Source of the DNA: Theodoxus fluviatilis
Lineage: Eukaryota > Mollusca > Gastropoda > Cycloneritida > Neritidae
DNA: 64,000 nt
Direction: 5' to 3'
NCBI GenBank assembly: GCA_034096865.1
Contig: JAWQFJ010017573.1
Span: forward strand, 241,001-305,000
The notes below the pieces were generated by a model. The model was given only the letters and a program-made list of their open reading frames with translations. It did not search any database and was not told the DNA's origin. Of the stretch, positions 52,806-64,000 are shown piece by piece. The stretch's first letter is position 1; each line of letters opens with the position of its first letter. The position numbers and the translations under genes are program-made.

Positions 52806-53420
52806 GGGGGGGGGGGTGCAATTACATTTAATTTTACTAGTGCATTCCTATATTTATCAGCATCTCTCTCTCTGCACCCACCCACCCCTTTTTATTTTGG
52901 CTGGGGGGGGGGGGGGGGGGTGCAATTACATCACTATATTTATCAACATATTTCTCTTTCCATTTTTTTATTATGTATTATCATTGTTTATGTATTTTAT
53001 TTCTTTAATTTATTTAGTTAGTTTTTTGGCTGGGGGTAATATTACATTTACATTACTATATTTATCAGCATCTCTTTCTCTTTTTTGTTCTGCCGAGGGA
53101 GGGGGGGGGGGTGCAATTACATTTACATTACTATATTTATCAGCTTCTCTCTCTTTTTTTTTAAGCCGAGGAGGGGGGGGGGGTGCAATTATATTTACAT
53201 TCCAATATTTATCAACATCTCTTTCCCTGAGTCTCTCTCTCATTTTTTTGTCTTTTTGCTTGGGGGGGGGGGTGCAATTACATTTACATTACTACATTAT
53301 CAACATATCTCTTGTTTTTTTTTTCTTTCTTTTTTTCTTCTTTTTTTTCCCCCTTTTTTTTTGTCCCGCTGGGGGGGGGGTGCAATTGCACCCATTGCAC
53401 CCCCCCCAGATCCGCCCCTG
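52059..53420. mobile_element. hAT-like element with internally amplified units
   Basis: Inverted ends CAGGGGCGGATCTGG (52059) and CCAGATCCGCCCCTG (ending 53420), flanked by CAATC on both sides. The left part has GAAGGCGCGAAGCGCCGA and a TCCGGGGGCATGCCCCCCGG palindrome, motifs I associate with hAT elements. From 52800 to 53400 a ~70-105-bp unit (G-run, GGTGCAATTACATTTACATT, ACTATATTTATCA, CTCTCT run) is repeated about seven times with decay. CT and TG microsatellites lie at 52688-52802. No transposase frame. Confidence 0.8.
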
Positions 53421-53425
53421 CAATC

Positions 53426-54066
53426 TTTGGAACTAGTATAAACGCAGCGAAAAGGATTCCTAAGACTCCGGGCTGGTTTCGTGAATCTATGGTTATACTC
53501 TCGCAAGTAAATGCTTTCTGGCCGGAACCTGTGGTCTAACTGCCTTCACACTGTTTGACGAGCTGCTTGAGTCCACACTTCGATCATTCGTGTATCGACT
53601 GATCTAGAAGGAAGATTTTACTCACTGTTGTCTGTGTTGAACGTTGATCGAGTGGAAGTTTCTTCTGTAGGAATCCGTCCGATTCCGAAGTTCGATATCA
53701 TCGGAGAGCTCAGAAGCAGTTTTTCTAAGTTTAATCCTTCTAAGCATACATTAAATTAATGATTCCTCATCAATAAAAGCACTCAGAGGGTTTCTGGGCG
53801 TATCGTACTATCGGTCCAAAAGATTATCATTATGCAGACAGGATTGGTTGCCTTACTCGCACAGTGAATCATAATTGTTGCTGTTGTATTCAAAGTCCTT
53901 ATAATTAGTAGAGTTCACAATATTACACTCTTGTGATTCGAATTTTACCGCATACAAGTTTTACATTATGGGAAATCGATGTTTAGAAAATGAATTGACG
54001 AAAAGATGGCTGCCAGTATCGAGTGTATCACAACAAGCGGAGGAATACACTCAACGATGTGGTATC
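53426..54066. other. nothing recognised
   Basis: No coding, RNA or repeat signature was seen between the hAT-like element and the next MITE. Confidence 0.3.
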
Positions 54067-54383
54067 AAAGACCCTCTACAATAAGATGGTTCATCCGGTC
54101 ACTTCCGGCGAAATTAGGATCATGCGCGCCACCAAGCGGTAGCCGTGATTAGCGGGTAAATAATCTGAATGGACCGAGACTGACGGGTTCTAATGACAAT
54201 GACGTAATAATAAAAAGTGACGTAAGATTGCTGTTTTTGAATGGTTCTTGTAGGGGGAATTTCTTGATGGATTGTCTTCCTTGACTCGAGCGTCACGGTT
54301 TCCGCTTGGGGCGTCTCGGTCTCCGTCATCATGTTTTATATAGGCCGAGTGCCGGATGAACCATCTTATTGTAGAGGGTCTTT
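54067..54383. mobile_element. 317-bp MITE with 32-bp inverted ends
   Basis: AAAGACCCTCTACAATAAGA TGGTTCATCCGG at the left is inverted exactly at 54352-54383. Flanks GGTATC and GGTGGTAT suggest a partly shared target duplication. Non-coding. Confidence 0.88.
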
Positions 54384-54398
54384 GGTGGTATGCCATTC

Positions 54399-54512
54399 AG
54401 CGTGGCTGAGACTCAGTGTTCAGAATGGTGGTATGCATGTTATGGAAGAATTAAGGCTATCACGTGACCAACCTGTCGCTGAGACTATATTCACTATAGT
54501 CTCAGCCACGCT
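54399..54512. mobile_element. 114-bp mini-MITE with 15-bp inverted ends
   Basis: AGCGTGGCTGAGACT (54399-54413) is inverted at 54498-54512. The related string GGCATTCAGCGCGGCTGAGACT occurs alone at 42702-42723. An additional hairpin GCTGAGACTATA...TATAGTCTCAGC overlaps the right end. Confidence 0.65.
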
Positions 54513-54539
54513 ACTGGGCCGCGTTGCGTGCGAGGACGC

Positions 54540-54652
54540 GAGGTCTCGCGAGGCTAAGGGCGGTGTCAACGTGTGTTAACATTACATTGCCTCCACATCT
54601 GCTTTCATTATGTTGACACATGTTGACACCGGCCTATGCCTCGCAAGATCTT
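54540..54652. repeat. imperfect ~43-bp inverted repeat
   Basis: The left arm (GAGGTCTCGCGAGGCTAAGG, GCGGTGTCAACGTGTGTTAA) and right arm are inverted copies at roughly 80% identity, separated by ~26 bp. Probably another short foldback element. Confidence 0.6.
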
Positions 54653-55174
54653 GGCTTTTCTTGCATCAAAGCAACGTGCCCCGGTACTGGCCTCGGCTGC
54701 CGTCGGTACCTCTGCCAAGGAGGTTATGTTTTTCAGTTTGTTTGTTCGTTATTCGGCAAAATACATTTTAAAAAGTTCAAAACGGATTCGGATTAATTTG
54801 GTGCAAGATCGGGGTTTTACCCAAGGAACAATCGATAAAATGTGGGGTTCATTTGCTCTCTCGTTTTGGAATCACAACCATAAATAGAAATGTCTTCGTC
54901 CGAGGCTGTAGCCCCGACTTGCGAGGCCGGCATGTGCTGCACGTGCTGCACGATGGCCTACTTTTTCATATGTGTGCATAAAGTGCATTTAGGCGTCATG
55001 AACATTGTCATGAGCCGTCTATGTTTTGAGCACGTCTAACGTGACTTTCTGTATTGAAAAACATGTACATGATCCCACTAGCCCTTGGCTCAAGCGCATT
55101 CATGTTGCCTTTTGGATGGTGCATCCATTCATTCGTTCTCTGTCTGCCTGTCTGTGTTTATGTACGTCTGTTCC

Positions 55175-55179
55175 CTTCC

Positions 55180-55230
<51 letters not shown>
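55175..55230. repeat. (CT)n microsatellite
   Basis: About 25 CT dinucleotides with one TTT interruption. Confidence 0.96.
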
Positions 55231-55236
<6 letters not shown>

Positions 55237-55244
55237 CCCGATCC

Positions 55245-55446
55245 TAATAGAATTTGTCACGTGGTCAGACAAGCTCAGGCTGCTACAGATTGGCAGAGAT
55301 TCTCTCAGAAGGCAGGGCATCAGAATCGCTAGAGACCTTACGATGAAGCAAGCCTCGACCTTGCGAGCTTGTCGAGAGCAAGGTATAATTGCCTTCTACA
55401 AAAACAGACTGTTCTTCCAGGAAGACTCGCGAGAAAGCCTGGGGTA
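55245..55446 (+). pseudogene. fragment resembling a retrotransposon ORF1 C-terminus
   Basis: The frame ending at 55447 contains RRQGIRIARDLTMKQASTLR followed by EQGIIAFYKNRLFF. This resembles the 'LR..GIRI..DLT..QR..L...R..G..AYFKNGRL' ending seen in ORF1-like proteins of animal non-LTR elements. The assignment is from memory of that pattern. No RT follows. Confidence 0.4.
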
Positions 55447-55447
55447 A

Positions 55448-56035
55448 TATTGTAACAGCAATATTGTAACATACACACTCTCTAGACTGTAATGGATATC
55501 CTGAGAGTGTCGCCTTCTGTTTCCCCCTGAAACCCTGTAAGGCTCACAATTTTCTTCAATTCTTTAGTGGGTATGAAGATAGATTGGAAATGAGAAAGGC
55601 AAGAACCAGAAGAACAGACCTGCCTCTGCGGTCGTTTGCGGACAATGGCAGAGACTACTACTTCCGCGTGGGAATCCACAGCAACATGATACGCTGTTTC
55701 AGAGCCCAGCTTTCCATGTCGTCATCCACAAGAATGAAAAAAGAAACTCAGTCCTGCAAAGCCATTCAGAAATAGCGCTCTTAAAATCCTCTCACTAGTA
55801 TGAACGGCGCGTCTATTCCTTTCATGAAAGACCATCTACAACATCGGTAAGACAGGTTGCGTCACTTGGCTCATTCTCATCGTTTACGGTTCTGGGTTTT
55901 TTTTATAACCATTTGGATTTTGTACAGGACTTTGAAAACTCCTTATGCTGCCACGTTGCTCAGAGAAAGTGGGGCCCCATTTGTCTGGAGGAAGACTATT
56001 AGAATATCCTATAGGAACAGTATATCGTGGGGGGG
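55448..56035. other. nothing recognised
   Basis: No gene, RNA or repeat signature was recognised in this stretch. Confidence 0.3.
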
Positions 56036-56304
56036 AGGCCATGCTCCTCGTCCTCCTCGTCCTCCTCGCCCTCCTTGCCCTCCTCGTCCTCCCCGTTCTC
56101 CTCGTCTCCCTCGTCCTCCTCGGCCTCCTCGTCTTCCTCCTCCTCAGCTTTCTCTTCGTTCTCCTCCTCTTCCTAGTCGTCCTTGTCGTCGTCGTCGTCC
56201 TTGTCGTCGTCGTCGTCCTCCTCGTCGTCGTGGTCCTTGTCCTCGTTTATATAATCTACAACGCAGATAGGCCCTTAAACTCCATACATCCATCCATCCA
56301 TCCT

Positions 56305-56339
<35 letters not shown>

Positions 56340-57105
56340 TCCCTCTCCTTCCTCCCTCCTCCTCTCCTCATCCTCCTCCCTCCTCCTCCATCCAACTCCT
56401 CCTCTTCCCTCCTCCTCCCCCTCTCTCCTGCTCTCCCTCCCTCCTTCCTCTACTCCTCCCCCCCCTCCTGTCCCCCTCCTACTCCCCCTCCCCCTCCCCT
56501 CCCCCTCTATCTCCATCTCCTCCCCCTCTCCCCTCTCTCCCCCTCTCCCTTCATCTCCCCCTCTATCTCCATCTCCTTCCCCTCTTCCTCCTCCCCCTCC
56601 CCCCTCCTCCCCCCCCCTCCTCCCCCTCCCTCCTCCTCCTCCTCTTCCTCCCATTCCACCTCCTCCCATTCCTCCTACTCCTCCTCCTGCTCCTCCTCCT
56701 CCTCCTCCTCATCCTCCCATCCTCCTCCTCCCATTCCTCCATCTCAGCCTCCCATCTCTCCTCCTCCCCTTCCCTCCTCCTCTCCTCTCCTACTCCTCCT
56801 CCTCCTCCTCACTTCTACTCCTCCTCCTCCTCCTTTCTTCTCCCTCCTACTCCTCCTCCTCCTCCTCCTCCTCCCTCCTCCACCTCCAATTCCTCCTCCT
56901 CCTCCCATTCCTCCTCCTCCCATTCCTCCTCCTCCCATTCCTCCTTCTCCTCCCATTCCTCCTCCTTCTCCACGTCCCCGTCCTCCTCCTTGTCCTCGTC
57001 CACCTTCACCTCCTCCTTTACTTGCACCTCCTTCCCCTCCCCCTCCCGCTCCTTCTACTCGTCTTTCTCTTTCACAGCTCTCCTCCTTCCGCCCCCCCCC
57101 CCCCG
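56036..57105. repeat. ~1-kb TCC/CTC polypyrimidine tract
   Basis: Almost purely pyrimidine + strand: CTCGTCCTC units to ~56250, then (GTC)n at 56308-56338, then CCTCCTCCT/CCCTCTCC to 57075 and a C15 run near 57092-57106. Leu/Ser/Pro-rich (+) and Glu/Gly/Arg-rich (-) frames of up to 463 codons are artefacts. Confidence 0.95.
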
Positions 57106-57439
57106 GTCTTTTTGGGGGGTCTTCCTCAGCGCAGCCTGGTAGCTACTGCTGGTACCACTGCTGATATTAGCATCTCTAATCGCTGCAAATGTCACGAGGG
57201 CATAACAAGATGCCTGTGGTCCTGTTTCAAGCTGACACATGAAATTTATTTACTGAGGCGTCTGTTTTGTTGCATAGATTTATGTTGGTCGCAGGCGATC
57301 GATCGTTCGTCGCTGATGCTAGCTGACGAGATGTGAAATTCCCATGTGAAATCAGAAAACAATGTTTGAGATGATTGAATTGTTTATTCTAGACTTCCTG
57401 TGTCACAATGAAAAATCTTTACCTGCAGACTGTATATGT
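57106..57439. other. nothing recognised
   Basis: Unique-looking sequence between the polypyrimidine tract and the tetranucleotide repeats; no exon recognised. Confidence 0.3.
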
Positions 57440-58230
57440 ACATAGATAATAAATAAATTAATTAATGAATAGATGGATAGATGATGGACAGATGATGGGC
57501 AGATGATGGACAGATGATAGATAGATGATATAGATGATTATAGCTAAATAAATAGATTAATGATGTTGTTTGTTGTTGTTGTTGTTGGCATCCGTCAGTC
57601 TCGTGAGACTATGGGGGTGTGCGCCAGATTTGGTCAGTCCGGGGTTGAGAGGCAGCGTACTCTGTGGCTGTAGAGCCCGATCCTTGAGCCGCATGCTCTG
57701 TTGCACTTGTCGCAAGTGAAGTCTTGGCGTGGCTCTGTGGATGCCGACGCTATCCTCTGTCGTCTGCGTTCTCTCCTCTCCTCCCACTGCTCCCGTCTCC
57801 TCCTCTCGCTAGTAGATAAATATAATATAATAATAAAAAATATAATATAAAAATAATATAGTAGATAAATGATAGTAGATAAATAAATAGATGAGAATTG
57901 ATAAATAAATAGATAAAAATAGATAAATACATAATAGATGATAATAGATAAATAAATGATGATAGATGGATAAACAAGAAGATAAATAGATAAACAGATA
58001 AACAGATGGATAAATAGAATTATAGATAGATAAATAGATACATAGACAATTAGATAAATAAATAAACAAGCAAATGAGTAAATAAATAGAGATAATAAGA
58101 TGAATGAATGAATGCACAAATGAATGAGTGAATTTAATCGATTACTAAATGAATACTCTAATAAGTAAACACATAAATGAATGAACGAACGAATGAATGA
58201 TTAAATACATGAATGAATAACCCACATCCT
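57440..58230. repeat. ATAG/AATA/GATG tetranucleotide repeats around a LINE tail
   Basis: 57440-57560 and 57815-58230 are degenerate AATA, GATA, ATGA and GAAT repeats. They flank the LINE 3' remnant at 57570-57812. Ile/Tyr/Leu/Ser-rich frames are artefacts. Confidence 0.88.
57570..57812 (-). mobile_element. 3' end of a LINE related to the one at 27-32 kb
   Basis: On the minus strand, REQWEERRERRRQRIASAS then CDKCNRACGSRIGLYSHRVRC matches the C-terminal zinc finger of the 27.3-kb element (CGRCGRACRSCIALYSH...C). It ends at TGA 57634 and is followed by CATAGTCTCACGAGACTGAC, GGATGCC and an (AAC)n tail. Strongly 5'-truncated. Confidence 0.75.
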
Positions 58231-58739
58231 GTTATGGAGAACGTGTCCTTGCCGCGCAATTTACGACCGCTGTAAATCTCTCAAGCATGTCAATACTGTC
58301 GCTGTTTAAGGCATTTCGCTGTCGAAAAGCATATATCTGAATTTTCTTCCCCCAAGGACTTTGTCAAATTTATTGCTCGTGTGCTTCGACTGCACTCTGT
58401 CAATGCGTTTGTTCGATATTTCCTGAATTATTTTCACCATTTGTTCTTGAGAGCGTTTCCGCACGAGGCATAAAGGGCTTGTGCGTGTTTACTTCGTACC
58501 TGAGTTCGACCATCCCACCCCATAAATTCACTCATTCTTCATCCGCCCTTTCAAAGGAAGGCATTTACGACACCCTGGGGGATAAGCTTGATTGGATTTT
58601 TTGGGGGGAGTCTTTTTATGATAAACGTGCTCAAGGCTCAGTGAGATCATAGGTGCCAACTTTAGTGTGACCAACAAAGAAAAAATTAAGTCCCTTTTAC
58701 TGTTGTGTGTTTTGCAGTAGCCTCCAACACAAGAATGTT
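58231..58739. other. nothing recognised
   Basis: No conserved feature was seen. Confidence 0.3.
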
Positions 58740-59174
<435 letters not shown>

Positions 59175-59494
59175 ATCTTCGTCGTCATCAACAGTCTCTC
59201 CAGTACAGGTTTATGGGTAAACTTTCCTGCCAGATTAACGTTTGTCTTGCATGTACTGAGCAACGGTGAAGTCATTTTTCAGTTCCTCGTTGGTTGTTGA
59301 GACAACATTTTTCAGGAAAAGTGCTAAGTTTAGGTCATTTTGATACAATATTAGAGGATATTTTCACGAATACATAACGTAGCCTACTTAAAAATATTGA
59401 CTACTGCAAAATAAGTTGTGTATTAAAAACTTTTCGATCAAATGAGATCAGACCCTTGCATACTAATGGGGTGCTGGACGTTTCGCCCCATTTG

Positions 59495-59702
59495 CAATTC
59501 CGCCCCAACCACTTCGCCCCGCATTCTTGCCGGTTCGCCCCACTATCCAAACCTCTTCGCCCCACTATCCAAACCTCTTCGCCCCACTATCCAAACCTCT
59601 TCGCCCCACTATATAAGCCGCTTCGCCCCACAATCCAAACCGCTTCGCCCCACAATCCAAACCGGTTCGCCCCAATATCCAAACCGGTTCGCCCCACTAT
59701 AT
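59495..59702. repeat. 22-bp tandem repeat (TTCGCCCCACTATCCAAACC)
   Basis: About nine units of ~22-23 bp with TTCGCCCC as the constant part; the middle varies (CTATCCAAACCTC, CTATATAAGCCGC, CAATCCAAACCGC/G). Preceded by degenerate units from 59475. Confidence 0.92.
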
Positions 59703-59815
59703 ATTCCCAAATCAGTTTGTCTCATTTCACACAAAGTGGCGGAATGCCAATGGGCTATAGGTAGGTGGGACGAAAATGTACGCGCAGTATTTAGTTGTGT
59801 GGTTATGTTCGAACT

Positions 59816-62800
59816 ACATCACACTGTGAACATACTACATCAATCTATGATTGTGCTACATCACGCTATGAACGCACTATAACACACTTTCAAACATACT
59901 ACATCACACAATGAATCCACTACATCTCACTATGAACGCACTGCATAACATTTTAAACATACTATCATGTTGTACTATAAACGCACTAATCTCGCTATGA
60001 ATACACTACACCACACTCTGAACGCACAACATCACTCATCGAACGCACTACACATCACACTATTACGCACTGCATCACGCCATGAACGCACTCCGTCACG
60101 CCATGAATGCACTGCATCACACCATGAACGCACTGTATCACACCATGAACGCACTGCATCACACCATGAACGCACTGTATCACACCATGAACGCACTGTA
60201 TCACGCCATGAACGTACTACATCACACCATGAACGCACTACATCACACCATGAACGCACTGTATCACACCACGAACGCACTGTATCACGCCAAGAACGCA
60301 CTGTATCACGCCAAGAACGCACTACATCACACCATGAACGCACTGTATCACGCCATGAACGCACTGTATCACACCATGAACGCACTGTATCACGCCAAGA
60401 ACGCACTGTATCACGCCATGAACGCACTGTATCACGCCAAGAACGCACTGCATCACACCATGAACGCACTACATCACACTATGAACGCACTGCATCACAC
60501 TATGAACACACTACATCACACCATGAACGCACTGTATCACGCCATGAACGCACTGTATCACGCCATGAACGCTCTACATCACACCATGAACGCACTGTAT
60601 CACACCATGAACGCACTACATCACACCATGAACGCACTGTATCACGCCAAGAACGCACTGTATCACGCCAAGAACGCACTGTATCACGCCAAGAACGCAC
60701 TGTATCACGCCAAGAACGCACTGTATCACACCATGAACGCACTGTATCACACCATGAACGCACTGTATCACGCCAAGAACGCACTGTATCACGCCATGAA
60801 CGCACTGTATCACGCCAAGAACGCACTGTATCACGCCATGAACGCACTGTATCACACCATGAACGCACTGTATCACACCATGAACGCACTGTATCACACC
60901 ATGAACGCACTGCATCACACCAAGAACGCACTGTATCACGCCAAGAACGCACTGTATCACGCCAAGAACGCACTGTATCATGCCATGAACGCACTGTATC
61001 ACACCATGAACGCACTGTATCACACCATGAACGCACTGTATCACGCCAAGAACGCACTGTATCACGCCATGAACGCACTGTATCACACCACGAACGCACT
61101 GTATCACGCCAAGAACGCACTGTATCACGCCATGAACGCACTGTATCACGCCAAGAACGCACTGTATCACGCCAAGAACGCACTGTATCACACCATGAAC
61201 GCACTGTATCACACCATGAACGCACTGTATCACGCCATGAACGCACTGTATCACACCATGAACGCACTGTATCACACCATGAACGCACTGTATCACACCA
61301 TGAACGCACTACATCACACCAAGAACGCACTGTATCACGCCAAGAACGCACTGTATCACGCCAAGAACGCACTGTATCACGCCATGAACGCACTGTATCA
61401 CGCCAAGAACGCACTGTATCACACCATGAACGCACTGTATCACACCATGAACGCACTGTATCACACCATGAACGCACTGTATCACGCCATGAACGCACTG
61501 TATCACGCCAAGAACGCACTGTATCACACCATGAACGCACTGTATCACACCATGAACGCACTGTATCACACCATGAACGCACTGCATCACACCAAGAACG
61601 CACTGTATCACGCCAAGAACGCACTGTATCACGCCAAGAACGCACTGTATCACGCCATGAACGCACTGTATCACACCATGAACGCACTGTATCACACCAT
61701 GAACGCACTGTATCACACCAAGAACGCACTGTATCACGCCATGAACGCACTGTATCACGCCAAGAACGCACTGCATCACGCCAAGAACGCACTGTATCAC
61801 ACCATGAACGCACTGTATCACGCCATGAACGCACTGTATCACACCATGAACGCACTGTATCACACCATGAACGCACTGTATCACACCATGAACGCACTGT
61901 ATCACGCAAGAACGCACTGTATCACGCCAGAACGCACTGTATCACGCCAAGAACGCACTGTATCACGCCAAGAACGCACTGTATCACGCCATGAACGCAC
62001 TGTATCACGCCATGAACGCACTGTATCACGCCATGAACGCACTGTATCACGCCATGAACGCACTGTATCACGCCATGAACGCACTGTATCACGCCATGAA
62101 CGCACTGTATCACGCCATGAACGCACTGCATCACGCCATGAACGCACTCCGTCACGCCATGAATGCACTGCATCACACTATGAACGCACTGCATCACACC
62201 AAGAACGCACTGTATCACACTACGAACGCACTGTATCACACCAAGAACGCACTGCATCACACTATGAACGCACTGTATCACACCATGAACGCACTGTATC
62301 ACACCATGAACGCACTGTATCACACCATGAACGCACTGTATCACACCATGAACGCACTGTATCACACCATGAACGCACTGCATCACACCATGAACGCACT
62401 GTATCACACCAAGAACGCACTGCATCACACTATGAACGCACTGTATCACACTATGAAAGCACTGTATCACACCAAGAACGCACTGTATCACGCCAAGAAC
62501 GCACTGTATCACACTATGAACGCATTGCATCACACCATGAACGCACTGTATCACACCATGAACGCACTGTATCACACCATGAACGCACTGTATCACACCA
62601 AGAACGCACTGCATCACACTATGAACGCACTGCATCACACCAAGAACGCACTGTATCACACCATGAACGCACTGTATCACACCATGAACGCACTGTATCA
62701 CGCCAAGAACGCACTGCATCACGCCATGAACGCACTGTATCACACTATGAACGCACTATATCACGCCAAGAACGCACTGTATCACACTATGAACGCACTA

Positions 62801-63385
62801 TATCACGCCAAGAACGCACTGTATCACACCATGAACGCACTGTATCACGCCAAGAACGCACTGCATCACACTATGTACGCACTATATCACACCATGAACG
62901 CACTGTATCACACCATGAACGCACTGTATCACGCCAAGAACGCACTGCATCACACTATGAACGCACTGCATCACACTATGAACGCACTGCATCACACCAT
63001 GAACGCACTGTATCACACCAAGAACGCACTGCATCACACTATGAACGCACTGCATCACACCAAGAACGCACTGAATCACACCATGAACGCACTGCATCAC
63101 ACCATGAACGCACTGTATCACGCCATGAACGCACTGTATCACGACAAGAACGCACTGCAATACACTATGAACGCACTGCATCACACCAAGAACGCACTGC
63201 ATCACACTATGTACGCACTATATCACACCATGAACGCACTGTATCACACCATGAACGCACTGTATCACGCCAAGAACGCACTGCATCACACTACGAACGC
63301 ACTGCATCACACTATGAACGCACTGCATCACACTATGAACGCTCTCCAACACACTATGAACGTAATACATCACACTATGAAGCCT
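59816..63385. repeat. 3.5-kb satellite of 21-bp units with higher-order structure
   Basis: About 165 units of CACACCATGAACGCACTGTAT. Main variants are ACC-ATG, GCC-ATG and GCC-AAG before AACGCACTG, and TATCAC versus CATCAC. Units at the left edge (59816-60060) are degenerate and vary in length; the centre is homogeneous. Two one-base deletions near 61905 and 61928 shift the phase. The 21-bp period leaves both strands free of stops, giving open frames of up to 1165 codons that are not genes. The array stops at 63385 in ordinary sequence. Confidence 0.98.
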
Positions 63386-64000
63386 GGTGCAAGGTCTCTC
63401 GAAAATGGAATCACGTCGTGACTGTGACCCTGCACCCAAGCAGTCGGCAACGCGTTCGTTTTCGGGCTTTCGTTATGACGGCGATTTTCATTCGTCGTCT
63501 GAGCGCCTTCTTTATTTTCAATTTATATTTCAAACGCAGATCATTCCAGAGACCTTTTTTGATCCTGATATCTACCTAGTGTATAACTCTCCAAAACTGC
63601 GATTTTGTGTTTGTGGGTAGTCAATTTTGATCAGTGATCAATATCTTGTAATTTCTCATAGGCGTCTTGCAATTCTTGTTTGATAATGAAAGTTTACGAC
63701 TTGTTGTTCTCTGAAGACTTAATAGGGCAATTGCCCACGAAAAACATCAGAGCTAGTTAGAGCAAGCGTAAGTAAAGTCGAGATTTGCCTAATAAAACAA
63801 CAAGCTCGAGGTAAAGTTTTAATTATTAAATCGAAGACAAGTTTGAGACAACAGGACATGATGTAAACGAGAGATGCAAATGTTTATTAAAAAGTCTGTC
63901 ATGCATATGGGGTAAAAGCATGTACTTACTGGAGGGGTGGGGTGGATGGAGACGGGGTTGGGTGGGAGGAGACGGGGTGGGGGTGGGGGCAGTTTTACCT
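63386..64000. other. right flank, nothing firm; GGGGTGG run at the end
   Basis: No gene was recognised. 63931-63996 is a G-rich GGGGTGG/GGAGACGGGG repeat that continues off the window. Confidence 0.5.

Noticed and set aside
55945..57336. 463-codon Leu/Ser/Pro frame
   Set aside because: Translation of the polypyrimidine tract; ends are ordinary non-coding sequence.
59967..63579. Open frames of 675, 1165 and 476 codons
   Set aside because: Pure 21-bp satellite; the 7-residue periodic peptides exist in several frames and on both strands, so openness follows from the period.

Overview
The window is nuclear DNA of an animal, most likely a marine mollusc (probably a gastropod; this is inference from gene sequences and repeat types, not a proven identification). 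It has spliced genes with GT-AG, GC-AG and AT-AC introns, long introns, and very dense transposable elements and tandem repeats. There is no sign of bacterial gene organisation. Only three conserved host genes can be supported. First, the C-terminal part of a TMEM87-type seven-transmembrane Golgi protein lies on the + strand (12 exons, about 0.9 to 14.5 kb; the 5' part is outside the window). Second, a complete TRMT61A, the catalytic subunit of tRNA m1A58 methyltransferase, lies on the - strand (three coding exons, 22.6 to 26.3 kb). Third, a complete CENPK-like inner kinetochore protein lies on the - strand (two coding exons, 35.9 to 38.6 kb). Each splices cleanly in frame when the exons are joined. 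Layout: 0.5-1.0 kb is a seven-copy 77-bp tandem duplication of a TMEM87 splice acceptor plus the start of its exon. 2.4-11 kb holds TMEM87 introns loaded with DNA transposons, including an intron of the minor (U12, AT-AC) class that itself contains a nested pair of elements. 14.5-22.3 kb is 3' UTR or intergenic sequence with a hAT-like MITE, a 21-bp minisatellite, a dead mariner and a pyrimidine-rich array. 26.5-27.1 kb is an inverted-repeat element just upstream of TRMT61A. 27.3-32.5 kb is one non-LTR retrotransposon fragment (- strand) split by two solo LTRs, each with an exact 5-bp target duplication. 32.5-33.7 kb is a 25-copy 47-bp satellite. 36.6-36.9 kb is a tRNA-derived cluster in the CENPK intron. 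40-64 kb contains no supported host gene. It is a mosaic of MITEs, a third solo LTR, an interrupted unrecognised reading frame, a histone-type 3' stem-loop, a hAT element with internal amplification, extreme simple-sequence tracts and, at 59.8-63.4 kb, a 3.5-kb satellite of 21-bp units with higher-order structure. The longest open frames in the window (up to 1165 codons) lie in tandem repeats and are by-products of repeat period and composition; they should not be annotated as proteins. No self-contained new multi-gene system is visible. The most interesting signals are the duplicated splice acceptor, the U12 intron, the layered retroelement insertions, the higher-order satellite, and nuclear-receptor-like motifs carried by a dispersed repeat.
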